Assembly: GCF_003473485.1 (NCBI RefSeq)
Contig: NC_053043.1
Coordinates: forward strand, 30,852,576-30,916,575
Direction: 5' to 3'
Length of the DNA stretch: 64,000 bases
Origin: Medicago truncatula
Lineage: Eukaryota > Streptophyta > Magnoliopsida > Fabales > Fabaceae
Part shown: piece after piece, positions 1-9,383 of the stretch
Layout: each line of letters opens with the position of its first letter
Position numbering within the stretch: position 1 is the first letter of the stretch
The notes under the pieces: generated by a model
What the model was told of the DNA's origin: nothing
Database searches by the model: none
The model's input: only the letters and a program-made list of their open reading frames with translations
Program-made: the position numbers and the translations under genes

Positions 1-33
1 TTTTTGCCAAAATTTCGTGTTCTTTTTGTTAAT

Positions 34-69
34 TAGCGTAATTTTACGTCGTTCCGTTAATTTACGCTA
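34..69. repeat. Inverted repeat specific to short spacers
   Basis: The left arm TAGCGTAATTTTACG (34-48) and right arm CGTTAATTTACGCTA (55-69) can pair at 13 of 15 positions with a 6-nt loop, the two mismatches being T opposite T. The same arrangement recurs in every short spacer. In long spacers the arms are present but 41 nt apart (for example 318-332 and 374-388). The structure is read directly from the sequence; any cruciform formation in DNA is inference. Confidence 0.75.
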
Positions 70-138
70 CCTAACACTCTATTAGTTAATTAATTAGCGT
101 AGTTTGACGTCTTTTTTGAAAAATAAATTAGAAATGCA

Positions 139-165
139 TATATACAATTACAACGCTTTACTCTC
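139..165 (+). promoter_or_regulatory. Upstream 5S promoter of the first gene (TATA-like, GC, C-1)
   Basis: TATATA lies at 139-144 (-27 to -22), GC at 155-156 (-11/-10), and C at 165 (-1). Plant 5S genes are known to need a TATA-like motif near -28, a GC near -12 and a C at -1 for polymerase III initiation, and the spacing here fits within a base. The same 27-bp arrangement precedes nearly every copy. Exceptions noted by eye precede the genes at 38,456, 44,500, 44,815 and 46,718. Confidence 0.85.
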
Positions 166-285
166 AGGTGCGATCATACCAGCACTAATGCACCGGATCC
201 CATCAGAACTCCGCAGTTAAGCGTGCTTGGGCGAGAGTAGTACTAGGATGGGTGACCTCCTGGGAAGTCCTTGTGTTGCACCTCT
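166..285 (+). rRNA. 5S ribosomal RNA gene, reference copy 1
   Basis: This 120-nt gene encodes the 5S RNA of the large ribosomal subunit and is transcribed by RNA polymerase III with TFIIIA. It starts AGGTGCGATC and ends TTGCACCTCT; the two ends can pair as helix I, and GGTGC (167-171) matches GCACC near the end. The sequence between is the standard angiosperm 5S with only minor differences, such as TCCTTGTG near the 3' end. The start is set by homology and by the C at -1. All other copies are compared with this one. A long spacer follows. Confidence 0.98.
215..262 (+). promoter_or_regulatory. Internal control region of the 5S gene
   Basis: By homology to characterised plant 5S genes, the A box is gene positions 50-65 (AGTTAAGCGTGCTTGG, 215-230), the intermediate element is 67-72 (232-237), and the C box is 80-97 (245-262, containing GGATGGGTGACC). 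These bind TFIIIA and TFIIIC. They are intact in most copies; the C box loses its 3' edge in the two 109-nt copies. Confidence 0.85.
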
Positions 286-289
286 TTTT
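285..289 (+). terminator. Polymerase III terminator (T5)
   Basis: A run of five Ts begins at the last gene base and is followed by GCC. Runs of four or more Ts on the non-template strand end polymerase III transcription. The run is four Ts after the genes at 13,511, 17,590, 18,795, 19,646 and 22,908, which should still work. After the gene at 30,172 it is six. Confidence 0.85.
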
Positions 290-306
290 GCCAAAATTTC
301 GTGTTC

Positions 307-311
307 TTTTT
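307..311 (+). terminator. Second T-run, probable back-up terminator
   Basis: Another T5 lies 22 bases past the first, followed by GTTAATTAG, and recurs in every spacer, sometimes as T4. Later T-runs (T5 and T6 in the long-only block, T6 in the second subrepeat) could catch read-through before the next promoter. The back-up role is inferred from position and length only. Confidence 0.5.
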
Positions 312-312
312 G

Positions 313-350
313 TTAATTAGCGTAATTTTACGTCGTTTTTGAAAAATAAA
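313..350 (+). repeat. Spacer subrepeat, copy 1 (38 bp)
   Basis: It begins TTAATTAGCGTA and ends TTTTTGAAAAATAAA. It matches 409-446 at 35 of 38 positions; the differences are A/G at 325, T/G at 329 and G/T at 335. This indicates an old internal duplication in the spacer. In short spacers the copy is cut after its first 25 bases. Confidence 0.85.
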
Positions 351-372
351 CTTCGATTGTATTTCATTTTTT
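338..372 (+). repeat. 35-bp block that distinguishes long from short spacers
   Basis: The block runs from inside a T5 run to the end of a T6 run and contains GAAAAATAAACTTCGATTG. Short spacers read CGTCGTTCCG across this point, so the difference is one clean 35-bp indel with a two-T ambiguity at the edges. Its 5' part belongs to subrepeat copy 1, whose partner survives in all units, so loss from the long form is the simpler explanation. Confidence 0.9.
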
Positions 373-408
373 CCGTTAATTTACGCTACCTAACACTCTA
401 TTAGTTAA

Positions 409-446
409 TTAATTAGCGTAGTTTGACGTCTTTTTTGAAAAATAAA
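409..446 (+). repeat. Spacer subrepeat, copy 2 (38 bp)
   Basis: This is the partner of 313-350. It is present in both spacer classes just upstream of the TATA-like motif. It contains the third copy of the 15-bp motif (414-428, TAGCGTAGTTTGACG), in direct orientation to the first and inverted to the second. Confidence 0.85.
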
Positions 447-604
447 TTAGAAATGCATATATACAATTACAACGCTTTACTCTCAGGTGCGATCATACCA
501 GCACTAATGCACCGGATCCCATCAGAACTCCGCAGTTAAGCGTGCTTGGGCGAGAGTAGTACTAGGATGGGTGACCTCCTGGGAAGTCCTTGTGTTGCAC
601 CTCT

Positions 605-768
605 TTTTGCCAAAATTTCGTGTTCTTTTTGTTAATTAGCGTAATTTTACGTCGTTCCGTTAATTTACGCTACCTAACACTCTATTAGTTAATTAATTAG
701 CGTAGTTTGACGTCTTTTTTGAAAAATAAATTAGAAATGCATATATACAATTACAACGCTTTACTCTC
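605..768 (+). repeat. Short-class spacer, reference copy (164 bp)
   Basis: It is identical to the long spacer apart from absence of the 35-bp block. It occurs 62 times between genes 2 and 83, plus the one at 2-165, and never to the right of 24,112. The inverted motifs are only 6 nt apart here. Confidence 0.95.
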
Positions 769-2222
769 AGGTGCGATCATACCAGCACTAATGCACCGGA
801 TCCCATCAGAACTCCGCAGTTAAGCGTGCTTGGGCGAGAGTAGTACTAGGATGGGTGACCTCCTGGGAAGTCCTTGTGTTGCACCTCTTTTTGCCAAAAT
901 TTCGTGTTCTTTTTGTTAATTAGCGTAATTTTACGTCGTTCCGTTAATTTACGCTACCTAACACTCTATTAGTTAATTAATTAGCGTAGTTTGACGTCTT
1001 TTTTGAAAAATAAATTAGAAATGCATATATACAATTACAACGCTTTACTCTCAGGTGCGATCATACCAGCACTAATGCACCGGATCCCATCAGAACTCCG
1101 CAGTTAAGCGTGCTTGGGCGAGAGTAGTACTAGGATGGGTGACCTCCTGGGAAGTCCTTGTGTTGCACCTCTTTTTGCCAAAATTTCGTGTTCTTTTTGT
1201 TAATTAGCGTAATTTTACGTCGTTCCGTTAATTTACGCTACCTAACACTCTATTAGTTAATTAATTAGCGTAGTTTGACGTCTTTTTTGAAAAATAAATT
1301 AGAAATGCATATATACAATTACAACGCTTTACTCTCAGGTGCGATCATACCAGCACTAATGCACCGGATCCCATCAGAACTCCGCAGTTAAGCGTGCTTG
1401 GGCGAGAGTAGTACTAGGATGGGTGACCTCCTGGGAAGTCCTTGTGTTGCACCTCTTTTTGCCAAAATTTCGTGTTCTTTTTGTTAATTAGCGTAATTTT
1501 ACGTCGTTCCGTTAATTTACGCTACCTAACACTCTATTAGTTAATTAATTAGCGTAGTTTGACGTCTTTTTTGAAAAATAAATTAGAAATGCATATATAC
1601 AATTACAACGCTTTACTCTCAGGTGCGATCATACCAGCACTAATGCACCGGATCCCATCAGAACTCCGCAGTTAAGCGTGCTTGGGCGAGAGTAGTACTA
1701 GGATGGGTGACCTCCTGGGAAGTCCTTGTGTTGCACCTCTTTTTGCCAAAATTTCGTGTTCTTTTTGTTAATTAGCGTAATTTTACGTCGTTTTTGAAAA
1801 TAAACTTCGATTGTATTTCATTTTTTCCGTTAATTTACGCTACCTAACACTCTATTAGTTAATTAATTAGCGTAGTTTGACGTCTTTTTTGAAAAATAAA
1901 TTAGAAATGCATATATACAATTACAACGCTTTACTCTCAGGTGCGATCATACCAGCACTAATGCACCGGATCCCATCAGAACTCCGCAGTTAAGCGTGCT
2001 TGGGCGAGAGTAGTACTAGGATGGGTGACCTCCTGGGAAGTCCTTGTGTTGCACCTCTTTTTGCCAAAATTTCGTGTTCTTTTTGTTAATTAGCGTAATT
2101 TTACGTCGTTCCGTTAATTTACGCTACCTAACACTCTATTAGTTAATTAATTAGCGTAGTTTGACGTCTTTTTTGAAAAATAAATTAGAAATGCATATAT
2201 ACAATTACAACGCTTTACTCTC

Positions 2223-2341
2223 AGGTGCGATCATACAGCACTAATGCACCGGATCCCATCAGAACTCCGCAGTTAAGCGTGCTTGGGCGAGAGTAGTACT
2301 AGGATGGGTGACCTCCTGGGAAGTCCTTGTGTTGCACCTCT
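2223..2341 (+). rRNA. 5S gene 8, 119 nt
   Basis: It reads ATACAGC where other copies read ATACCAGC, a loss of one C at gene position 14 or 15. This lies in the 5' part of the RNA, outside the internal promoter. It may be a real variant or an undercalled CC. Confidence 0.9.
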
Positions 2342-4241
2342 TTTTGCCAAAATTTCGTGTTCTTTTTGTTAATTAGCGTAATTTTACGTCGTTCCGTTAA
2401 TTTACGCTACCTAACACTCTATTAGTTAATTAATTAGCGTAGTTTGACGTCTTTTTTGAAAAATAAATTAGAAATGCATATATACAATTACAACGCTTTA
2501 CTCTCAGGTGCGATCATACCAGCACTAATGCACCGGATCCCATCAGAACTCCGCAGTTAAGCGTGCTTGGGCGAGAGTAGTACTAGGATGGGTGACCTCC
2601 TGGGAAGTCCTTGTGTTGCACCTCTTTTTGCCAAAATTTCGTGTTCTTTTTGTTAATTAGCGTAATTTTACGTCGTTCCGTTAATTTACGCTACCTAACA
2701 CTCTATTAGTTAATTAATTAGCGTAGTTTGACGTCTTTTTTGAAAAATAAATTAGAAATGCATATATACAATTACAACGCTTTACTCTCAGGTGCGATCA
2801 TACCAGCACTAATGCACCGGATCCCATCAGAACTCCGCAGTTAAGCGTGCTTGGGCGAGAGTAGTACTAGGATGGGTGACCTCCTGGGAAGTCCTTGTGT
2901 TGCACCTCTTTTTGCCAAAATTTCGTGTTCTTTTTGTTAATTAGCGTAATTTTACGTCGTTCCGTTAATTTACGCTACCTAACACTCTATTAGTTAATTA
3001 ATTAGCGTAGTTTGACGTCTTTTTTGAAAAATAAATTAGAAATGCATATATACAATTACAACGCTTTACTCTCAGGTGCGATCATACCAGCACTAATGCA
3101 CCGGATCCCATCAGAACTCCGCAGTTAAGCGTGCTTGGGCGAGAGTAGTACTAGGATGGGTGACCTCCTGGGAAGTCCTTGTGTTGCACCTCTTTTTGCC
3201 AAAATTTCGTGTTCTTTTTGTTAATTAGCGTAATTTTACGTCGTTTTGAAAATAAACTTCGATTGTATTTCATTTTTTCCGTTAATTTACGCTACCTAAC
3301 ACTCTATTAGTTAATTAATTAGCGTAGTTTGACGTCTTTTTTGAAAAATAAATTAGAAATGCATATATACAATTACAACGCTTTACTCTCAGGTGCGATC
3401 ATACCAGCACTAATGCACCGGATCCCATCAGAACTCCGCAGTTAAGCGTGCTTGGGCGAGAGTAGTACTAGGATGGGTGACCTCCTGGGAAGTCCTTGTG
3501 TTGCACCTCTTTTTGCCAAAATTTCGTGTTCTTTTTGTTAATTAGCGTAATTTTACGTCGTTCCGTTAATTTACGCTACCTAACACTCTATTAGTTAATT
3601 AATTAGCGTAGTTTGACGTCTTTTTTGAAAAATAAATTAGAAATGCATATATACAATTACAACGCTTTACTCTCAGGTGCGATCATACCAGCACTAATGC
3701 ACCGGATCCCATCAGAACTCCGCAGTTAAGCGTGCTTGGGCGAGAGTAGTACTAGGATGGGTGACCTCCTGGGAAGTCCTTGTGTTGCACCTCTTTTTGC
3801 CAAAATTTCGTGTTCTTTTTGTTAATTAGCGTAATTTTACGTCGTTCCGTTAATTTACGCTACCTAACACTCTATTAGTTAATTAATTAGCGTAGTTTGA
3901 CGTCTTTTTTGAAAAATAAATTAGAAATGCATATATACAATTACAACGCTTTACTCTCAGGTGCGATCATACCAGCACTAATGCACCGGATCCCATCAGA
4001 ACTCCGCAGTTAAGCGTGCTTGGGCGAGAGTAGTACTAGGATGGGTGACCTCCTGGGAAGTCCTTGTGTTGCACCTCTTTTTGCCAAAATTTCGTGTTCT
4101 TTTTGTTAATTAGCGTAATTTTACGTCGTTCCGTTAATTTACGCTACCTAACACTCTATTAGTTAATTAATTAGCGTAGTTTGACGTCTTTTTGAAAAAT
4201 AAATTAGAAATGCATATATACAATTACAACGCTTTACTCTC

Positions 4242-4360
4242 AGGTGCGATCATACCAGCACTAATGCACCGGATCCATCAGAACTCCGCAGTTAAGCGTG
4301 CTTGGGCGAGAGTAGTACTAGGATGGGTGACCTCCTGGGAAGTCCTTGTGTTGCACCTCT
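4242..4360 (+). rRNA. 5S gene 15, 119 nt (CCC to CC)
   Basis: GGATCCATC replaces GGATCCCATC at gene positions 34-36. The loss shifts frame and opens a meaningless 67-codon frame at 4192-4395. The spacer before it has T5 in place of T6 in the second subrepeat. Confidence 0.9.
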
Positions 4361-5126
4361 TTTTGCCAAAATTTCGTGTTCTTTTTGTTAATTAGCGTAA
4401 TTTTACGTCGTTTTTGAAAATAAACTTCGATTGTATTTCATTTTTTCCGTTAATTTACGCTACCTAACACTCTATTAGTTAATTAATTAGCGTAGTTTGA
4501 CGTCTTTTTTGAAAAATAAATTAGAAATGCATATATACAATTACAACGCTTTACTCTCAGGTGCGATCATACCAGCACTAATGCACCGGATCCCATCAGA
4601 ACTCCGCAGTTAAGCGTGCTTGGGCGAGAGTAGTACTAGGATGGGTGACCTCCTGGGAAGTCCTTGTGTTGCACCTCTTTTTGCCAAAATTTCGTGTTCT
4701 TTTTGTTAATTAGCGTAATTTTACGTCGTTCCGTTAATTTACGCTACCTAACACTCTATTAGTTAATTAATTAGCGTAGTTTGACGTCTTTTTTGAAAAA
4801 TAAATTAGAAATGCATATATACAATTACAACGCTTTACTCTCAGGTGCGATCATACCAGCACTAATGCACCGGATCCCATCAGAACTCCGCAGTTAAGCG
4901 TGCTTGGGCGAGAGTAGTACTAGGATGGGTGACCTCCTGGGAAGTCCTTGTGTTGCACCTCTTTTTGCCAAAATTTCGTGTTCTTTTTGTTAATTAGCGT
5001 AATTTTACGTCGTTCCGTTAATTTACGCTACCTAACACTCTATTAGTTAATTAATTAGCGTAGTTTGACGTCTTTTTTGAAAAATAAATTAGAAATGCAT
5101 ATATACAATTACAACGCTTTACTCTC

Positions 5127-5245
5127 AGGTGCGATCATACCAGCACTAATGCACCGGATCCATCAGAACTCCGCAGTTAAGCGTGCTTGGGCGAGAGTAG
5201 TACTAGGATGGGTGACCTCCTGGGAAGTCCTTGTGTTGCACCTCT
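5127..5245 (+). rRNA. 5S gene 18, 119 nt (CCC to CC)
   Basis: It has the same one-C loss at positions 34-36 as the copy at 4242, three units away. The rest is consensus. It too opens a spurious frame (5065-5280). Confidence 0.9.
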
Positions 5246-8200
5246 TTTTGCCAAAATTTCGTGTTCTTTTTGTTAATTAGCGTAATTTTACGTCGTTCCG
5301 TTAATTTACGCTACCTAACACTCTATTAGTTAATTAATTAGCGTAGTTTGACGTCTTTTTTGAAAAATAAATTAGAAATGCATATATACAATTACAACGC
5401 TTTACTCTCAGGTGCGATCATACCAGCACTAATGCACCGGATCCCATCAGAACTCCGCAGTTAAGCGTGCTTGGGCGAGAGTAGTACTAGGATGGGTGAC
5501 CTCCTGGGAAGTCCTTGTGTTGCACCTCTTTTTGCCAAAATTTCGTGTTCTTTTTGTTAATTAGCGTAATTTTACGTCGTTCCGTTAATTTACGCTACCT
5601 AACACTCTATTAGTTAATTAATTAGCGTAGTTTGACGTCTTTTTTGAAAAATAAATTAGAAATGCATATATACAATTACAACGCTTTACTCTCAGGTGCG
5701 ATCATACCAGCACTAATGCACCGGATCCCATCAGAACTCCGCAGTTAAGCGTGCTTGGGCGAGAGTAGTACTAGGATGGGTGACCTCCTGGGAAGTCCTT
5801 GTGTTGCACCTCTTTTTGCCAAAATTTCGTGTTCTTTTTGTTAATTAGCGTAATTTTACGTCGTTTTTGAAAAATAAACTTCGATTGTATTTCATTTTTT
5901 CCGTTAATTTACGCTACCTAACACTCTATTAGTTAATTAATTAGCGTAGTTTGACGTCTTTTTTGAAAAATAAATTAGAAATGCATATATACAATTACAA
6001 CGCTTTACTCTCAGGTGCGATCATACCAGCACTAATGCACCGGATCCCATCAGAACTCCGCAGTTAAGCGTGCTTGGGCGAGAGTAGTACTAGGATGGGT
6101 GACCTCCTGGGAAGTCCTTGTGTTGCACCTCTTTTTGCCAAAATTTCGTGTTCTTTTTGTTAATTAGCGTAATTTTACGTCGTTCCGTTAATTTACGCTA
6201 CCTAACACTCTATTAGTTAATTAATTAGCGTAGTTTGACGTCTTTTTTGAAAAATAAATTAGAAATGCATATATACAATTACAACGCTTTACTCTCAGGT
6301 GCGATCATACCAGCACTAATGCACCGGATCCCATCAGAACTCCGCAGTTAAGCGTGCTTGGGCGAGAGTAGTACTAGGATGGGTGACCTCCTGGGAAGTC
6401 CTTGTGTTGCACCTCTTTTTGCCAAAATTTCGTGTTCTTTTTGTTAATTAGCGTAATTTTACGTCGTTCCGTTAATTTACGCTACCTAACACTCTATTAG
6501 TTAATTAATTAGCGTAGTTTGACGTCTTTTTTGAAAAATAAATTAGAAATGCATATATACAATTACAACGCTTTACTCTCAGGTGCGATCATACCAGCAC
6601 TAATGCACCGGATCCCATCAGAACTCCGCAGTTAAGCGTGCTTGGGCGAGAGTAGTACTAGGATGGGTGACCTCCTGGGAAGTCCTTGTGTTGCACCTCT
6701 TTTTGCCAAAATTTCGTGTTCTTTTTGTTAATTAGCGTAATTTTACGTCGTTCCGTTAATTTACGCTACCTAACACTCTATTAGTTAATTAATTAGCGTA
6801 GTTTGACGTCTTTTTTGAAAAATAAATTAGAAATGCATATATACAATTACAACGCTTTACTCTCAGGTGCGATCATACCAGCACTAATGCACCGGATCCC
6901 ATCAGAACTCCGCAGTTAAGCGTGCTTGGGCGAGAGTAGTACTAGGATGGGTGACCTCCTGGGAAGTCCTTGTGTTGCACCTCTTTTTGCCAAAATTTCG
7001 TGTTCTTTTTGTTAATTAGCGTAATTTTACGTCGTTTTTGAAAAATAAACTTCGATTGTATTTCATTTTTTCCGTTAATTTACGCTACCTAACACTCTAT
7101 TAGTTAATTAATTAGCGTAGTTTGACGTCTTTTTTGAAAAATAAATTAGAAATGCATATATACAATTACAACGCTTTACTCTCAGGTGCGATCATACCAG
7201 CACTAATGCACCGGATCCCATCAGAACTCCGCAGTTAAGCGTGCTTGGGCGAGAGTAGTACTAGGATGGGTGACCTCCTGGGAAGTCCTTGTGTTGCACC
7301 TCTTTTTGCCAAAATTTCTTGTTCTTTTTGTTAATTAGCGTAATTTTACGTCGTTTTTGAAAAATAAACTTCAATTGTATTTCATTTTTTCCGTTAATTT
7401 ACGCTACCTAACACTCTATTAGTTAATTAATTAGCGTAGTTTGACGTCTTTTTTGAAAAATAAATTAGAAATGCATATATACAATTACAACGCTTTACTC
7501 TCAGGTGCGATCATACCAGCACTAATGCACCGGATCCCATCAGAACTCCGCAGTTAAGCGTGCTTGGGCGAGAGTAGTACTAGGATGGGTGACCTCCTGG
7601 GAAGTCCTTGTGTTGCACCTCTTTTTGCCAAAATTTCGTGTTCTTTTTGTTAATTAGCGTAATTTTACGTCGTTCCGTTAATTTACGCTACCTAACACTC
7701 TATTAGTTAATTAATTAGCGTAGTTTGACGTCTTTTTTGAAAAATAAATTAGAAATGCATATATACAATTACAACGCTTTACTCTCAGGTGCGATCATAC
7801 CAGCACTAATGCACCGGATCCCATCAGAACTCCGCAGTTAAGCGTGCTTGGGCGAGAGTAGTACTAGGATGGGTGACCTCCTGGGAAGTCCTTGTGTTGC
7901 ACCTCTTTTTGCCAAAATTTCGTGTTCTTTTTGTTAATTAGCGTAATTTTACGTCGTTCCGTTAATTTACGCTACCTAACACTCTATTAGTTAATTAATT
8001 AGCGTAGTTTGACGTCTTTTTTGAAAAATAAATTAGAAATGCATATATACAATTACAACGCTTTACTCTCAGGTGCGATCATACCAGCACTAATGCACCG
8101 GATCCCATCAGAACTCCGCAGTTAAGCGTGCTTGGGCGAGAGTAGTACTAGGATGGGTGACCTCCTGGGAAGTCCTTGTGTTGCACCTCTTTTTGCCAAA

Positions 8201-9274
8201 ATTTCGTGTTCTTTTTGTTAATTAGCGTAATTTTACGTCGTTTTTGAAAATAAACTTCGATTGTATTTCATTTTTTCCGTTAATTTACGCTACCTAACAC
8301 TCTATTAGTTAATTAATTAGCGTAGTTTGACGTCTTTTTTGAAAAATAAATTAGAAATGCATATATACAATTACAACGCTTTACTCTCAGGTGCGATCAT
8401 ACCAGCACTAATGCACCGGATCCCATCAGAACTCCGCAGTTAAGCGTGCTTGGGCGAGAGTAGTACTAGGATGGGTGACCTCCTGGGAAGTCCTTGTGTT
8501 GCACCTCTTTTTGCCAAAATTTCGTGTTCTTTTTGTTAATTAGCGTAATTTTACGTCGTTTTTGAAAATAAACTTCGATTGTATTTCATTTTTTCCGTTA
8601 ATTTACGCTACCTAACACTCTATTAGTTAATTAATTAGCGTAGTTTGACGTCTTTTTTGAAAAATAAATTAGAAATGCATATATACAATTACAACGCTTT
8701 ACTCTCAGGTGCGATCATACCAGCACTAATGCACCGGATCCCATCAGAACTCCGCAGTTAAGCGTGCTTGGGCGAGAGTAGTACTAGGATGGGTGACCTC
8801 CTGGGAAGTCCTTGTGTTGCACCTCTTTTTGCCAAAATTTCGTGTTCTTTTTGTTAATTAGCGTAATTTTACGTCGTTCCGTTAATTTACGCTACCTAAC
8901 ACTCTATTAGTTAATTAATTAGCGTAGTTTGACGTCTTTTTTGAAAAATAAATTAGAAATGCATATATACAATTACAACGCTTTACTCTCAGGTGCGATC
9001 ATACCAGCACTAATGCACCGGATCCCATCAGAACTCCGCAGTTAAGCGTGCTTGGGCGAGAGTAGTACTAGGATGGGTGACCTCCTGGGAAGTCCTTGTG
9101 TTGCACCTCTTTTTGCCAAAATTTCGTGTTCTTTTTGTTAATTAGCGTAATTTTACGTCGTTCCGTTAATTTACGCTACCTAACACTCTATTAGTTAATT
9201 AATTAGCGTAGTTTGACGTCTTTTTTGAAAAATAAATTAGAAATGCATATATACAATTACAACGCTTTACTCTC

Positions 9275-9383
9275 AGGTGCGATCATACCAGCACTAATGC
9301 ACCGGATCCCATCAGAACTCCGCAGTTAAGCGTGCTTGGGCGAGAGTAGTACTAGGATGGGTGACCTCTTGTGTTGCACCTCT
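9275..9383 (+). pseudogene. 5S pseudogene, 11-bp internal deletion (gene 32)
   Basis: Eleven bases are missing after 9368: GACCTC joins directly to TTGTG, removing gene positions 95-105. This takes the 3' edge of the C box and one strand of the loop E/helix IV region, so the RNA is unlikely to fold normally and transcription may be weakened. The promoter upstream and the terminator are intact. The same deletion is in the copy at 11820. Confidence 0.85.

Larger units (their letters stand above)
2..165 (+). repeat. First spacer of the window (short class, 164 bp)
   Basis: This is non-transcribed spacer between a gene ending at base 1 and the gene at 166. It lacks the 35-bp block, so it is short class. 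It holds a T-run terminator at 1-5, a second T5 run, an inverted-repeat pair (34-69), one further copy of the same motif at 95-109, and the upstream promoter of the first gene. It contains no open frame of note. Confidence 0.95.
286..484 (+). repeat. Long-class spacer, reference copy (199 bp)
   Basis: The consensus long spacer contains, in order: the first T-run, a second T5, subrepeat copy 1 (313-350), the rest of the 35-bp class-defining block, an inverted motif (374-388), subrepeat copy 2 (409-446), and the upstream promoter of the next gene. It is strongly AT-rich compared with the gene. There are 144 such spacers in the window, some with one to three single-base length changes. Confidence 0.95.
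166..8508 (+). rRNA. 5S genes 1-29, mixed-spacer section
   Basis: Each gene is start to start+119 unless listed separately. L marks a gene followed by a long spacer, all others by a short one. Starts: 166 L, 485, 769, 1053, 1337, 1621 L, 1939, 2223, 2506, 2790, 3074 L, 3391, 3675, 3959, 4242 L, 4559, 4843, 5127, 5410, 5694 L, 6013, 6297, 6581, 6865 L, 7184 L, 7503, 7787, 8071 L, 8389 L. Long spacers return about every fifth unit at first. The long spacers after 1621, 3074, 4242, 8071 and 8389 have four As instead of five in the GAAAAATAAAC stretch. Genes at 2223, 4242 and 5127 have one-base losses. Confidence 0.97.

Noticed and set aside
4192-5280. Small open frames at 4192-4395 and 5065-5280 that could be called short proteins
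   Set aside because: Both read straight through a 5S rRNA gene and its terminator, and exist only because one C is missing from that gene. Their sequence is a translation of rRNA and spacer, with no independent coding signal.
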